Source: Dermabacter indicis (GTDB lineage Bacteria > Actinomycetota > Actinomycetes > Actinomycetales > Dermabacteraceae). Taken from it: a DNA stretch of 64,000 nucleotides. Made by a program: the position numbers and the translations under genes. Positions 46,991 through 55,216 of this stretch are shown here, in pieces. The notes under the pieces were generated by a model. The model saw only the letters and a program-made list of their open reading frames with translations. It did no database searches and was not told the DNA's origin. Location of the stretch: NCBI GenBank assembly GCA_001403775.1, contig CYUG01000011.1, forward strand, positions 130,045 to 194,044, written 5' to 3'. The first letter of the stretch is position 1, and each line of letters begins with the position of its first letter.

Positions 46991-48549
46991 GCGAAAGGCC
47001 GAAGAACACCCGCGGGGGACACACCCAGCGCCACAGGAACGACGCGGGTCACGAGCGCAGCGGCTCACGCGGTAGGGGAGGCCCCCGCAAGGGGTACTCC
47101 CGTCACCGCCCAAGCGAGCGACGGCGCCACACCACGCCCTCGCGACTTGCGGCCTACGAGGCGATGAGGCGCGTGAGCAGCGAGGATGCCTACGCCAACA
47201 TCGTCTTTCCCGCCGTTCTCCGCCGGCATCGACTCGAGAGTCGAGACGCGGCTTTCGCGACCGAGCTGTTCTACGGTTCTCTACGCGCCCAAGGGCGACT
47301 CGATGCTGTACTCGCAGAGTGCGTCGATCGGCCTCTCACGAAGATTGAATCTTCCGTGCTCGACGTGCTGCGACTAGGCGCATACCAAATGCTCGATATG
47401 GGCGTCGCCCCGCACGCCGCCGCCTCCGAAACCGTAGGGCTTGCTCGCGAAGTCACGGGGGCGGGTTCGGCAGGGCTCGTCAACGCGGTTCTTCGTCGTG
47501 TAGGCGAGCGCAGCCGCGAAGAATGGCTCGAGGCTATCGTGCCTCCGCGCGAAGACAACGAGGACCGCTTCCTCGCCATCACACATTCACACCCCGAATG
47601 GATCGTGAGGGCACTTCGCGAAGCGCTCAAAGCGCACGGGCGCGATCCACGCGAGATCGACGCGCTGCTCGCCGCCCAGAACGAGGCGCCTGCCGTGAGT
47701 CTCGTAATGCGCCCGGGACTCACGGATGAGGCCGAACTTGCCGAGTCTGGAGCGACGCCCGGAACGTGGTCCATGTTCTCCATGGCGTGGCCGGGGGGAG
47801 ACCCAGGCCAAATCCCCGCCGTTGACGAAGGCCGCGCCGCTGTTCAGGACGAGGGCTCGCAGCTCGTGGCCCTCGCTCTTGCGCTCGGCGCTGACGCTCT
47901 CGTTTCCGAACCCGACCACCACTGGCTTGACCTGTGCTCGGGTCCCGGCGGGAAAACAGCACTCCTCGCGGGCGCGAGCATCACCCACGACGCCGAGGTG
48001 ATGGCAGTTGAACTCCAGGAGCACCGCACGCACCTCGTCGAACGCTCCGTTGCGACCCTTGTCGAAGCCGGGGCAGAGGTTGAGATGCTCACGGCCGACG
48101 GGCGCGTCATTGGAGAACGGTTCCCCGAACAGTTCTCGCGCGTGCTCGCCGATGTTCCGTGCTCGGGCCTCGGCGCGCTGCGCCGGCGCCCTGAGTCCCG
48201 CTGGAGGAAGAAACCGGGAGATCTCGGCGGTCTCGCGCGCTTGCAGCGTGAGCTTTTCGACAGCGCCGTACGTGCCACTCAGATCGGTGGCGTGATCGCG
48301 TATGTGACGTGCTCGCCCCACACGAATGAGACGCTCCTCGTGGCGAAGGAAGCTCTGCGTCGCCACAAGGACCTCGAGGTCCTCGACGCGCGCGAGGCCC
48401 TTCGCACCGGTCTTCGCAGCGATGCCGGCGACATCGACCTCGGGGACGGCCCCTTCGTGCAGCTGTGGCCGCACGTGCACGGTACCGACGCGATGTTTCT
48501 CGCGCTTTTTAGAAAAATTGATCCCGAAATCGCCCCGAACGCTCAATAG
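46987..48549 (+). CDS. rsmB: 16S rRNA (cytosine-967-C5)-methyltransferase
   Basis: A 520-residue protein. A basic, Arg/Gly-rich N-terminal extension of about 50 residues precedes the NusB-like RNA-binding domain (about 52-200, [12 protein letters not shown] onward). The methyltransferase domain has SAM motif [14 protein letters not shown], the [18 protein letters not shown] motif with one Cys, and VTCSPHTNE with the second catalytic Cys. The N-terminal extension is longer than in E. coli but common in actinobacteria. It is followed 10 bases later by rpe. Confidence 0.93.
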   Translation: MSERPKNTRGGHTQRHRNDAGHERSGSRGRGGPRKGYSRHRPSERRRHTTPSRLAAYEAMRRVSSEDAYANIVFPAVLRRHRLESRDAAFATELFYGSLRAQGRLDAVLAECVDRPLTKIESSVLDVLRLGAYQMLDMGVAPHAAASETVGLAREVTGAGSAGLVNAVLRRVGERSREEWLEAIVPPREDNEDRFLAITHSHPEWIVRALREALKAHGRDPREIDALLAAQNEAPAVSLVMRPGLTDEAELAESGATPGTWSMFSMAWPGGDPGQIPAVDEGRAAVQDEGSQLVALALALGADALVSEPDHHWLDLCSGPGGKTALLAGASITHDAEVMAVELQEHRTHLVERSVATLVEAGAEVEMLTADGRVIGERFPEQFSRVLADVPCSGLGALRRRPESRWRKKPGDLGGLARLQRELFDSAVRATQIGGVIAYVTCSPHTNETLLVAKEALRRHKDLEVLDAREALRTGLRSDAGDIDLGDGPFVQLWPHVHGTDAMFLALFRKIDPEIAPNAQ

Positions 48550-48559
48550 GAGAGCCCTC

Positions 48560-49237
48560 GTGTACTCAACGTCTACGACCACCATCCACCCGTCGATTCT
48601 CAATAGCGACTTCATGCAGATTGGTTCCGAGCTGGACAAGATCGCGAACGCCGAGGCCGCCCACATCGACATCATGGACAACCATTTCGTGCCGAACATG
48701 ACTTTCGGCGTGAGCATGGTCGAGCAGATCGCGAAGCGTTCGCCAATCCCGCTCGATGCCCACCTCATGATCGATTCTCCCGACCGTGACGCCGTTGCCT
48801 ACGCTGAAGCGGGTGCCCAGTCGGTGACCTTTCATCTTGAGGCGTCGAGCGCCCCTGTGCGCCTCGCGCGGGAGCTTCGCGCCAAGGGCGTCAAAGCAGG
48901 CGTGGCGCTGCGCCCCGCAACCCCCGTCGAGCCTCTCATGGACATCCTCGGCGAGTTCGACATGCTTCTCGTCATGACCGTCGAGCCGGGGTTTGGTGGC
49001 CAGTCGTTCCTTGACTCGATGCTTCCTAAGGTCCGCCGCGCGAGGAAGGCCATCAGCGAGCAGAATCTCGAAGTCTCGATCCAGGTCGACGGCGGCATCT
49101 CACGCACAACGATCGAGGGAGCCGCTGAGGCCGGTGCCAACGTTTTCGTGGCGGGAAGCGCCGTGTACAAGGCCCCTGACGCCGCGGCTGAGATCGATGC
49201 TCTGCGCGAGCTCGCGCACGCCCATCGCCACGCCTAA
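48560..49237 (+). CDS. rpe: Ribulose-phosphate 3-epimerase
   Basis: The 225-residue TIM-barrel enzyme of the pentose phosphate pathway. Signatures are [25 protein letters not shown] with metal-binding His and Asp, [20 protein letters not shown] and [10 protein letters not shown]. The GTG start has AGGAG eight bases upstream. Length and motif spacing are normal. Confidence 0.97.
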   Translation: MYSTSTTTIHPSILNSDFMQIGSELDKIANAEAAHIDIMDNHFVPNMTFGVSMVEQIAKRSPIPLDAHLMIDSPDRDAVAYAEAGAQSVTFHLEASSAPVRLARELRAKGVKAGVALRPATPVEPLMDILGEFDMLLVMTVEPGFGGQSFLDSMLPKVRRARKAISEQNLEVSIQVDGGISRTTIEGAAEAGANVFVAGSAVYKAPDAAAEIDALRELAHAHRHA

Positions 49238-49244
49238 TCGATCC

Positions 49245-49709
49245 GTGTCAGGAAAACTGCCTCAGGAGAGTCCCGCTTCCGCATCTTTCCCGGTGACGTT
49301 TCGACCGAGGGCGGTGCGCACGTGGGGTTACATCGTTGCAGGCGTGTTTGCCCTCGCGTGCCTCGTCATGGCGCTCACGCTTCCGCTCGTCATTCACCGG
49401 GTGTTGGATTCGCTCGGTTTCGTCGTGCTTGCGCTGCTCGTGGGGTGGTTTTGCCACCGTCATGCAAGCGTCGAGGTACGCGCCGAATCCAGCCAGGTAC
49501 TCATCCGTAACGCTTTTTCCTCCAGGCGCTTCGCTTGGCCCGAACTCATCGGGGTGAGTTTTCCCGAGGGGGATCCGTGGGCGCATGTGGACTTGGCCGA
49601 CGGTGACACCTACGCGGTTATGGCCTTTCAGCGGGCAGATGGTGCCCGCGGCGTCGAGATGGCGCGCGAGCTCAACGCGCTCATCGACACCCATTCCCTC
49701 ACCTCCTAG
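49245..49709 (+). CDS. Bacterial PH-domain-like membrane protein
   Basis: A 154-residue protein: two transmembrane segments at about residues 27-70, then a cytosolic region beginning HASVEVRAESSQVLIRN and ending with a helix (ARGVEMARELNAL), which fits the PH_6/bPH2-type domains found in this genomic position in other actinobacteria. GTG start, 7 bases after the rpe stop. Overlaps the convergent DUF3866 gene by 11 bases. Role unknown. Confidence 0.75.
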   Translation: MSGKLPQESPASASFPVTFRPRAVRTWGYIVAGVFALACLVMALTLPLVIHRVLDSLGFVVLALLVGWFCHRHASVEVRAESSQVLIRNAFSSRRFAWPELIGVSFPEGDPWAHVDLADGDTYAVMAFQRADGARGVEMARELNALIDTHSLTS

Positions 49710-50805
49710 CGTCCTGGGCGGCGAGCCTGCCCGCGAGGGCGCTGTAGAGGAAGCTCGCGCGGTCCTCGTCGAGCCCGCGCCCCATGGTGGACACGCGGAT
49801 AGGAAGGTCGCGAATGGCCTGATCGAGGTCGTCGCTCGAGGTTTCCACAACCCGATGGGGTTCGAGGTTCCGGGCACGACGTGCCTCGTTAATGCTCCCG
49901 TACGAACAGGCAATATTTTCGTCGATGTCGCGACGCTGCGACGCCGAAACGCGCGGTACTTCGACGCTCGTGAGCAGCATGCGCTCGAGTACAATCCGCG
50001 AATGGTGGGAGAGACCCACGTGACGCTCGCGAGAATCGGCTTGCGAGACGCGCGGCGCGAGAATCGTGCGTGCTCCCATGGCGGAGGCGGCGTGGAGCGC
50101 ATCGGCGACCGCGATCGACCCGAATCCCCAGCGCGTGCCCGTGCCGAGATTGCCGGGGCCTTGCGCAATAATCACGGCATCGGCTTCATAGTGGGCGCGG
50201 GCCGCGGCAAGCGCCGAGGGAACCGACACGGCTTCGGCGTCTCCGCCGAAGGACTGCCCCGCACTAATCGTCGCGGCGATGACTCCTTCTTCGCGAAGGC
50301 GAGCGTTGGCGCGCGAATACGCAACGGGAAGTGCGGCCCAGTCCGTGTGGATATACACGAGTCGGGCTTTGGGGAAGTGCGCGCGAAAACCCGCGGCAAT
50401 GGGTCCGACGGCTGAGTGCAAACCGGCGACGACCACGCTTATACCGTTGAGATCGTCGAGGGTATCAATGGCCTCATGCGCCCTCGATGCCGGATCGTCG
50501 AGTGCATCGACCATCATTTGCTGCGGGGTGTAGCGAGCCTTCATCATGTGGCCCTCGGGCAGGCTGGCGCTGCCCGAGGCATCGAGGTTCGCCACGATGA
50601 AGGCGTCCCCGCCAGTGCCGAGATTCTTCCGAAGAGCGTTCGTATTAAGCACGAGGCGGTCGCCCGGCTCGGGTGCTCCAACGATGTCGAGATAGGCAAG
50701 GGCGCTCACGCGGCTGCCGTCGGAATCAAGTGCGACCCACACCCGACTCACGCCCGCCCACGCGTCACGTTTTTCTAGCACCGTGCCCGTTTCTTGCGCG
50801 ATCAT
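49699..50805 (-). CDS. DUF3866 family protein
   Basis: A 368-residue protein of DUF3866, typically found beside pafB/pafC in actinobacteria, as here. It has a small N-terminal beta domain (EPGDRLVLNTNALRKNLGTGG, shown in part) and a Rossmann-like core with VVVAGLHSAVGP and DAVIIAQGPGNLGTGTRWGFG. The ATG at 50805, just after GGGGATC, is preferred over the longer frame. The function is unknown, and linkage to the DNA-damage regulator is by position only. It is divergent from pafBC with 39 bases between the starts. Confidence 0.88.
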   Translation of the reverse strand: MIAQETGTVLEKRDAWAGVSRVWVALDSDGSRVSALAYLDIVGAPEPGDRLVLNTNALRKNLGTGGDAFIVANLDASGSASLPEGHMMKARYTPQQMMVDALDDPASRAHEAIDTLDDLNGISVVVAGLHSAVGPIAAGFRAHFPKARLVYIHTDWAALPVAYSRANARLREEGVIAATISAGQSFGGDAEAVSVPSALAAARAHYEADAVIIAQGPGNLGTGTRWGFGSIAVADALHAASAMGARTILAPRVSQADSRERHVGLSHHSRIVLERMLLTSVEVPRVSASQRRDIDENIACSYGSINEARRARNLEPHRVVETSSDDLDQAIRDLPIRVSTMGRGLDEDRASFLYSALAGRLAAQDARR

Positions 50806-50844
50806 GATCCCCAGCTTACCGAGGCTGCGCGATAGGCTTGGAGG

Positions 50845-52803
50845 GTGCCACCCACCCACAATGTCGAGCGCCTCTTGAATCTCGCGCTGACTCTCACGTC
50901 GAGCACGCGAGGTCTCACGCGCGAGGAGATCACCGAATTTGTGCCGGGTTATGGGAGCATGTCGCCGTCGAGCGTTCGGCGCCAGTTTGCCCGGGATCTT
51001 GCGCGACTCAGCAGGCTTGGCATCGACGTCGCTTCGCGTCCCGACCTGGTCAATCCCTCGGCTCTTCGATACACAGCCTCGGTGCGCGAAGGCCAGGCCA
51101 TGACCGCCTCTTTCGATGAGACCGAGAGGCTCATGCTCGCCTCGGCAGCAGCGATGTGGAGCGCCGAATCCGCGGGAAGCCTCGGCGCCCGTATCCGCGC
51201 GAAGCTCGCGTCACTCGGGATCTCTCCCGCCGCCGGATTGGCGAGCGGTGCACTCGGGAGCTCTCCCGCGATGAGTTCGCTGCTCGACGCGCTCGAGGCT
51301 GGACAGTCGGTGTCCTTTTCCTATCGTTCTTCGACGGCTGATGTTGCGCACAAACGCCGCATGGAACCGTGGGCTCTCGATGTTGTTGACGGCCGCGAGT
51401 ATCTCTACGGCTTCGACCTTGAGCGCGATGCTCCGCGTCTGTTTCGCGTCAGTCGCATCGAATCTATTCCCCTCGAAGGCCCCGCCGCAAAGCATGAGCG
51501 CAAGGACCATCCGCCGATCAGGGAACTTCTCTCGGGCCCCGAAAGTGGAGGACCTGACCCGACAGACAGCGTTCCCGTACGCGTGCGGATAGCGCCCTTC
51601 AAAGCACTCGCCTTGCGCGCGCGCCTGGGAATGACCACCACCGAGAAGGTGAAAGATGTTGCCGCAGACCAAACACGAGGCCTCCTCGAAGCGGCGTGGT
51701 CCGAGCCCCTTTGGGTCAGGCTCGAAGGGCAGAGCCCACTCGCGTCGACCTGGGCTCTCACGAGGGCTCGCATTCTCGCGCTTCACGCGGGACCGGCAGC
51801 ATTCACGTGGGAGCAGGCCCGAGGGTTCGTGAAAGTGAAGCCAAAACGTGCACGCGACGTGGGAGGCGGCGATGGGGAACTCGCGCGCCTGAGCGCCGAG
51901 ATTGCCTATCTCTACGCCCACGGCGAGGTCGAAACCGCGACGATGGCGAAAGACTTTGGGCTTACGGAAGACGAGCTCGATGCCGACCTCGATGTCATCT
52001 ACAACGCAGGAGACTATTCGCGCGGCTACGACGACCTGGTCGAGGTGAGACGCGACGACGGCCACGTGTCCGTCACCGGCGCCGCCCCTCTCGCACGCCC
52101 CATGCAGCTCACCGCGAGCGAAACGAGCGCACTCCTCATGGGTCTCGAGGCCCTCGCCGAATCGGCCACAGCCTTTTCAGAAGAAAGACTCGAGGTGCTG
52201 AAATCCAAGCTCGCAGCGATGCTTCCCGGAGGCGCAGCGTTGGCCGAGGCACCGTCGGATCGAACGCGGACCAGCGCAAACCAGACCCTCGATCGACTTC
52301 TTCGCGCTCACACACGCGGCAAAACCGTACGAATCATGTACTCGCCGCCCACCCGCCGTGGCGTGAGTGTACGCGATATCGCGCCGCACGAAGTAAGCTC
52401 ACGCTACGGAGCGCTTTACGTTCGCGCCTACTGCACGCTCGTGGAGGCCGAAAGGGAGTTCCGTTCTGACCGCATCGTTGAATCGTGGGATCCAGCCGAC
52501 TCTGCGGCACCCGACGTCGGCGACCGCACGACACCTCTCGACATCCCGCTTGAGGAATGGCCAAGAGTCACGCTCGCGATTGGCCCTAGCGCGCGTTGGA
52601 TCCTTGAGGCGTTCAACGCGAGTGATATTCGCGTCGAACCCGATTCTTCGCGCCTCATCGCCCGTGTCGCGCCCTCATCGCCGCACGCTCTCCTCGCTGC
52701 GGTCTTTGAAACCGGGGGCGAGGCGGAGATTCTTGAGCCGGATCACATCCGGGAGGCCGTGAGGGGCGTGGCTGAGACCAAGGTCGCGTATCTAGGGGAG
52801 TAG
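50845..52803 (+). CDS. pafBC: Fused WYL-domain transcriptional activator PafBC
   Basis: A 652-residue protein formed from PafB and PafC halves. Each half has a winged helix-turn-helix (N-terminal HNVERLLNLALTL; second around residue 350), a WYL ligand domain (VSFSYRSSTADVAHKRRMEPW in part; VRIMYSPPTRRGVSVRDIAPHEV in part) and a WCX domain. In mycobacteria PafBC activates the LexA/RecA-independent DNA-damage response. A naturally fused version is known from Arthrobacter. Starts at GTG. It is the only clear regulator in the window and lies 8 kb downstream of pafA. Confidence 0.93.
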   Translation: MPPTHNVERLLNLALTLTSSTRGLTREEITEFVPGYGSMSPSSVRRQFARDLARLSRLGIDVASRPDLVNPSALRYTASVREGQAMTASFDETERLMLASAAAMWSAESAGSLGARIRAKLASLGISPAAGLASGALGSSPAMSSLLDALEAGQSVSFSYRSSTADVAHKRRMEPWALDVVDGREYLYGFDLERDAPRLFRVSRIESIPLEGPAAKHERKDHPPIRELLSGPESGGPDPTDSVPVRVRIAPFKALALRARLGMTTTEKVKDVAADQTRGLLEAAWSEPLWVRLEGQSPLASTWALTRARILALHAGPAAFTWEQARGFVKVKPKRARDVGGGDGELARLSAEIAYLYAHGEVETATMAKDFGLTEDELDADLDVIYNAGDYSRGYDDLVEVRRDDGHVSVTGAAPLARPMQLTASETSALLMGLEALAESATAFSEERLEVLKSKLAAMLPGGAALAEAPSDRTRTSANQTLDRLLRAHTRGKTVRIMYSPPTRRGVSVRDIAPHEVSSRYGALYVRAYCTLVEAEREFRSDRIVESWDPADSAAPDVGDRTTPLDIPLEEWPRVTLAIGPSARWILEAFNASDIRVEPDSSRLIARVAPSSPHALLAAVFETGGEAEILEPDHIREAVRGVAETKVAYLGE

Positions 52804-52858
52804 GCTGGAGCGGCCGAGACGATCCGGACCGACCGGTGGTGTCTATGCGAAAATTTTT

Positions 52859-52864
52859 TATAGT
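52859..52864 (+). promoter_or_regulatory. Candidate -10 element upstream of tatA
   Basis: TATAGT within an AT-rich run that stands out in this GC-rich DNA, 48 bases before the tatA ATG. No good -35 hexamer was found at 16-18 bases. Confidence 0.4.
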
Positions 52865-52912
52865 GTCGATCTTCTCGGCACGCACATCACACGCTTTGGA
52901 TGGTGATTACAC

Positions 52913-53323
52913 ATGAATTTCTTTCGGAGCCCTTGGACGGTCTTGATTCTCCTTGTTCTTGTCGTGCTACTTTTTGGCGCGAACAAGCTTCCGGGCCTCG
53001 CTCGCAATCTTGGTGAGTCCATGCGCATCTTCAAGAGCGAGGTTTCCGAAATGCGCAAAGATGGTGAGGAAGGCGAGCACACCGAGGCCTCGATCGACGT
53101 CAAGCGTGACCGCGGTGGGCGTGCGTACGACGCGCGCGAGGATCGTGACCGTGACTACCGCCGCGAGGATCGTGACCGTGATTACCGCCGTGAGGACCGT
53201 GATCGAGAGTACCTCCGCGATGAACGCGACGACTTCCGCCGCGAAGAACCGGTGCGCGAGGCTCGCGATCGCGAGGACTTCCTCGGCGACGGCCGCTCCG
53301 ACGACCTCTACCGTCGCGACTGA
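52913..53323 (+). CDS. tatA: Sec-independent translocase component TatA
   Basis: A 136-residue protein. Residues 8-23 form the short membrane anchor, FGANKLPGLARNLGES is the hinge and amphipathic helix, and the last 75 residues are an extreme charged tail. That tail contains three tandem copies of a nine-residue unit REDRDRDYR, encoded by 27-base repeats, followed by diverged versions. TatA forms the channel for folded proteins with TatC. The tail is longer and more repetitive than usual. tatC follows after a hairpin. Confidence 0.92.
   Translation: MNFFRSPWTVLILLVLVVLLFGANKLPGLARNLGESMRIFKSEVSEMRKDGEEGEHTEASIDVKRDRGGRAYDAREDRDRDYRREDRDRDYRREDRDREYLRDERDDFRREEPVREARDREDFLGDGRSDDLYRRD
53135..53215 (+). 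repeat. Three 27-base tandem repeats inside tatA
   Basis: Consecutive in-frame units encode REDRDRDYR, REDRDRDYR and REDRDREYL. The first two units differ only at a few third positions. The repeats stay in frame, so copy-number slippage would lengthen or shorten the tail without a frameshift. Confidence 0.85.
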
Positions 53324-53342
53324 CGCGACACGCACGTAGCAA

Positions 53343-53371
53343 GCCCGGCCCTCAATGAGCGAGGGCCGGGC
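53343..53371 (+). terminator. Strong hairpin between tatA and tatC
   Basis: GCCCGGCCCTC (53343-53353) pairs perfectly with GAGGGCCGGGC (53361-53371) around a 7-base loop. No T-run follows. It may lower tatC expression relative to tatA or protect the tatA mRNA 3' end. Confidence 0.7.
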
Positions 53372-53396
53372 GGAGATTGAGGGTAGGACGACACAC

Positions 53397-54284
53397 GTGG
53401 CAAAGAAGAAGAAACGCCCCCGTGATCCAGAAGGGCGCATGAGTCTTGGCGAGCACCTCGCCGAACTTCGTGACCGCATCTTCATCGTCGCGGTTTTTGT
53501 GGTCCTCTTCTCGATTGCCGGTTGGTTCCTCTACTACCCGCTCTATGAGGCACTCGCCGTACCGTTCCGTGAGCTCAAGGGCCTCGGGTATAACGTCGCG
53601 ATCAACATCGGCGGTGTCGCCGGCACGTTCGAAACGCACTTGAGGCTCGCCGCCTACATTGGCGTGGCGCTGAGCATCCCGGTGATCGTGTACGAGGCGT
53701 GGGCATTCATCTCACTCGGGCTCAAAAAGAACGAGAAGCGGTGGGCTCTTGCCTTCCTGTTCTCTTCGGGGCCGCTCTTTCTCGCCGGCGCCATTTTCGG
53801 GTACTTCGCGATCACTCGCGCGATTCCTATCCTCATGACGTTCGGGCCCAACAAAGAAGTGCTCCAGCTCGTGGAGTTCCGCGACTACATCGAGCTCGTC
53901 GTCAAGACCTGCATGGTGTTCGGCATTGCCTTCATCTACCCGGTGTTCCTCGTTGCGCTCAACATCGTGGGAATCCTCCCTTGGCGCACAATCCTCAAGG
54001 GGTGGCGCTGGGCAATCCTCCTCAGCTTCATTTTCACCGCGGCCATGGTCCCCACGCCAGAACCGATCACCCTTCTGCTCGTGACCTCGCCGTTCCTCGT
54101 GCTGTTCTTCGGTGCCGTTCTCGCGGCCTATATTCTCGAAACGCGCCGAGAGAAGCGGCTGAAGAAACAATCGGCGTTCACGGAATCCGGAGAGTATGTG
54201 CCTTCCGAGATCGCTCTGCCGAAGTCGCTCGATGATGCCTACGCCGACTCCCAAAAGGATTCCGGCGGCTCAACCCCATCATGA
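53397..54284 (+). CDS. tatC: Sec-independent translocase component TatC
   Basis: A 295-residue polytopic protein that recognises twin-arginine signal peptides. It starts with a basic stretch (AKKKKRPRDPEG), then MSLGEHLAELRDRIF, the conserved cytosolic entry motif, and six transmembrane segments including FISLGLKKNEKRWA. The GTG at 53397 is chosen; an earlier in-frame ATG lies in the loop of the preceding hairpin and is unlikely. Overlaps the lipid kinase gene by four bases. Confidence 0.95.
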   Translation: MAKKKKRPRDPEGRMSLGEHLAELRDRIFIVAVFVVLFSIAGWFLYYPLYEALAVPFRELKGLGYNVAINIGGVAGTFETHLRLAAYIGVALSIPVIVYEAWAFISLGLKKNEKRWALAFLFSSGPLFLAGAIFGYFAITRAIPILMTFGPNKEVLQLVEFRDYIELVVKTCMVFGIAFIYPVFLVALNIVGILPWRTILKGWRWAILLSFIFTAAMVPTPEPITLLLVTSPFLVLFFGAVLAAYILETRREKRLKKQSAFTESGEYVPSEIALPKSLDDAYADSQKDSGGSTPS

Positions 54285-55216
54285 GCCGCCTTCGAGTTGG
54301 ACTCATCGCAAATCCGTACGCCGCGAAGCGCCGAGCAGGGACCCTCGGACATGAGGTCCAGACACTTTTGACCGGCGCAGGACTTTCCGTTATCGATCTC
54401 TCCGCGCCCGATGCCGTGACCGCGAGACGTCGGGCACGCGCGGTCCTCGACACGCTTGACGGGCTCGTCGTCGTGGGAGGGGACGGCACCGTCGCACTTG
54501 GTGCCTCGCTCGTGTGCGGAACTCGCACACGACTCGGCATCGTCCCGGCTGGCTCCGGAAACGACTTGGCACGCGCGCTTGGGCTCCCACTCGGGGATTC
54601 GGACGCCGCCGTACGCACCATTGTCTCCACACTCGCGCGCACCGAACAGCGCATCGACGCGATCGAGGCGCACTTCGAAGGCGAATCGAAGAGCGAGAGC
54701 GTCATCGCCCTCGGCAATCTCAACATGGGCTTCGACGCTATCGTGAACGCGCGTGCGAATCGCTCGCGATTCGGGTATACGTCTGCCGTCGCACGCGAGC
54801 TTTTTGCCTACAGGCCACGTGAGTATTGGGTTGAGGTTGACGGTGGCGAGCGAGTGGACATTGAGGCCTCGCTTCTCACGCTCTGTAATTCGGGATACTT
54901 CGGGGGCGGCATGAAGTACTGCCCGAAGTCGCGCCTCGATGATGGCGTTCTCGAACTCGTGAGCGTCGCGGGCATTTCGCGGGCCGGCCTCGTGCGATTT
55001 TTCCCTCGCGTGTTCTCCGGGACACACGTGAGTCTCGAGCAGTACACCCTCACACGGTGTACGAGCCTCACGATTGGTTCGCGAGAGCCACTTGAGGTGT
55101 GTAGTGACGGGGAGTCCCGGTCGTTTCTCCCGCTCCACGCACGCGTGTTGCCCGGGGCGGTGAGTATCCTTTCTCCACCTCTCCACGATGCCGAAACCGA
55201 GGAGGTCGCAGCATGA
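54281..55216 (+). CDS. Diacylglycerol/lipid kinase family protein (YegS/DagK type)
   Basis: A 311-residue cytosolic enzyme. The nucleotide-binding motif VVGGDGTVALG is near residue 65, followed by GIVPAGSGNDLARALGLP. The C-terminal beta-sandwich holds NSGYFGGGMKYCPKSRLDDG (shown in part). Family members phosphorylate diacylglycerol or other membrane lipids; the exact substrate cannot be read. It overlaps tatC and helY by four bases, forming a conserved actinobacterial operon. Confidence 0.92.
   Translation: MSRLRVGLIANPYAAKRRAGTLGHEVQTLLTGAGLSVIDLSAPDAVTARRRARAVLDTLDGLVVVGGDGTVALGASLVCGTRTRLGIVPAGSGNDLARALGLPLGDSDAAVRTIVSTLARTEQRIDAIEAHFEGESKSESVIALGNLNMGFDAIVNARANRSRFGYTSAVARELFAYRPREYWVEVDGGERVDIEASLLTLCNSGYFGGGMKYCPKSRLDDGVLELVSVAGISRAGLVRFFPRVFSGTHVSLEQYTLTRCTSLTIGSREPLEVCSDGESRSFLPLHARVLPGAVSILSPPLHDAETEEVAA

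Noticed and set aside
53135-53215. Tandem repeat considered as a CRISPR-like array
   Set aside because: Units are directly adjacent without spacers, are in frame within tatA, and encode a low-complexity tail.
53355-54284. Earlier ATG for tatC at 53355
   Set aside because: It lies in the loop of an 11-bp hairpin and adds 14 residues without similarity; the GTG at 53397 fits the family start.
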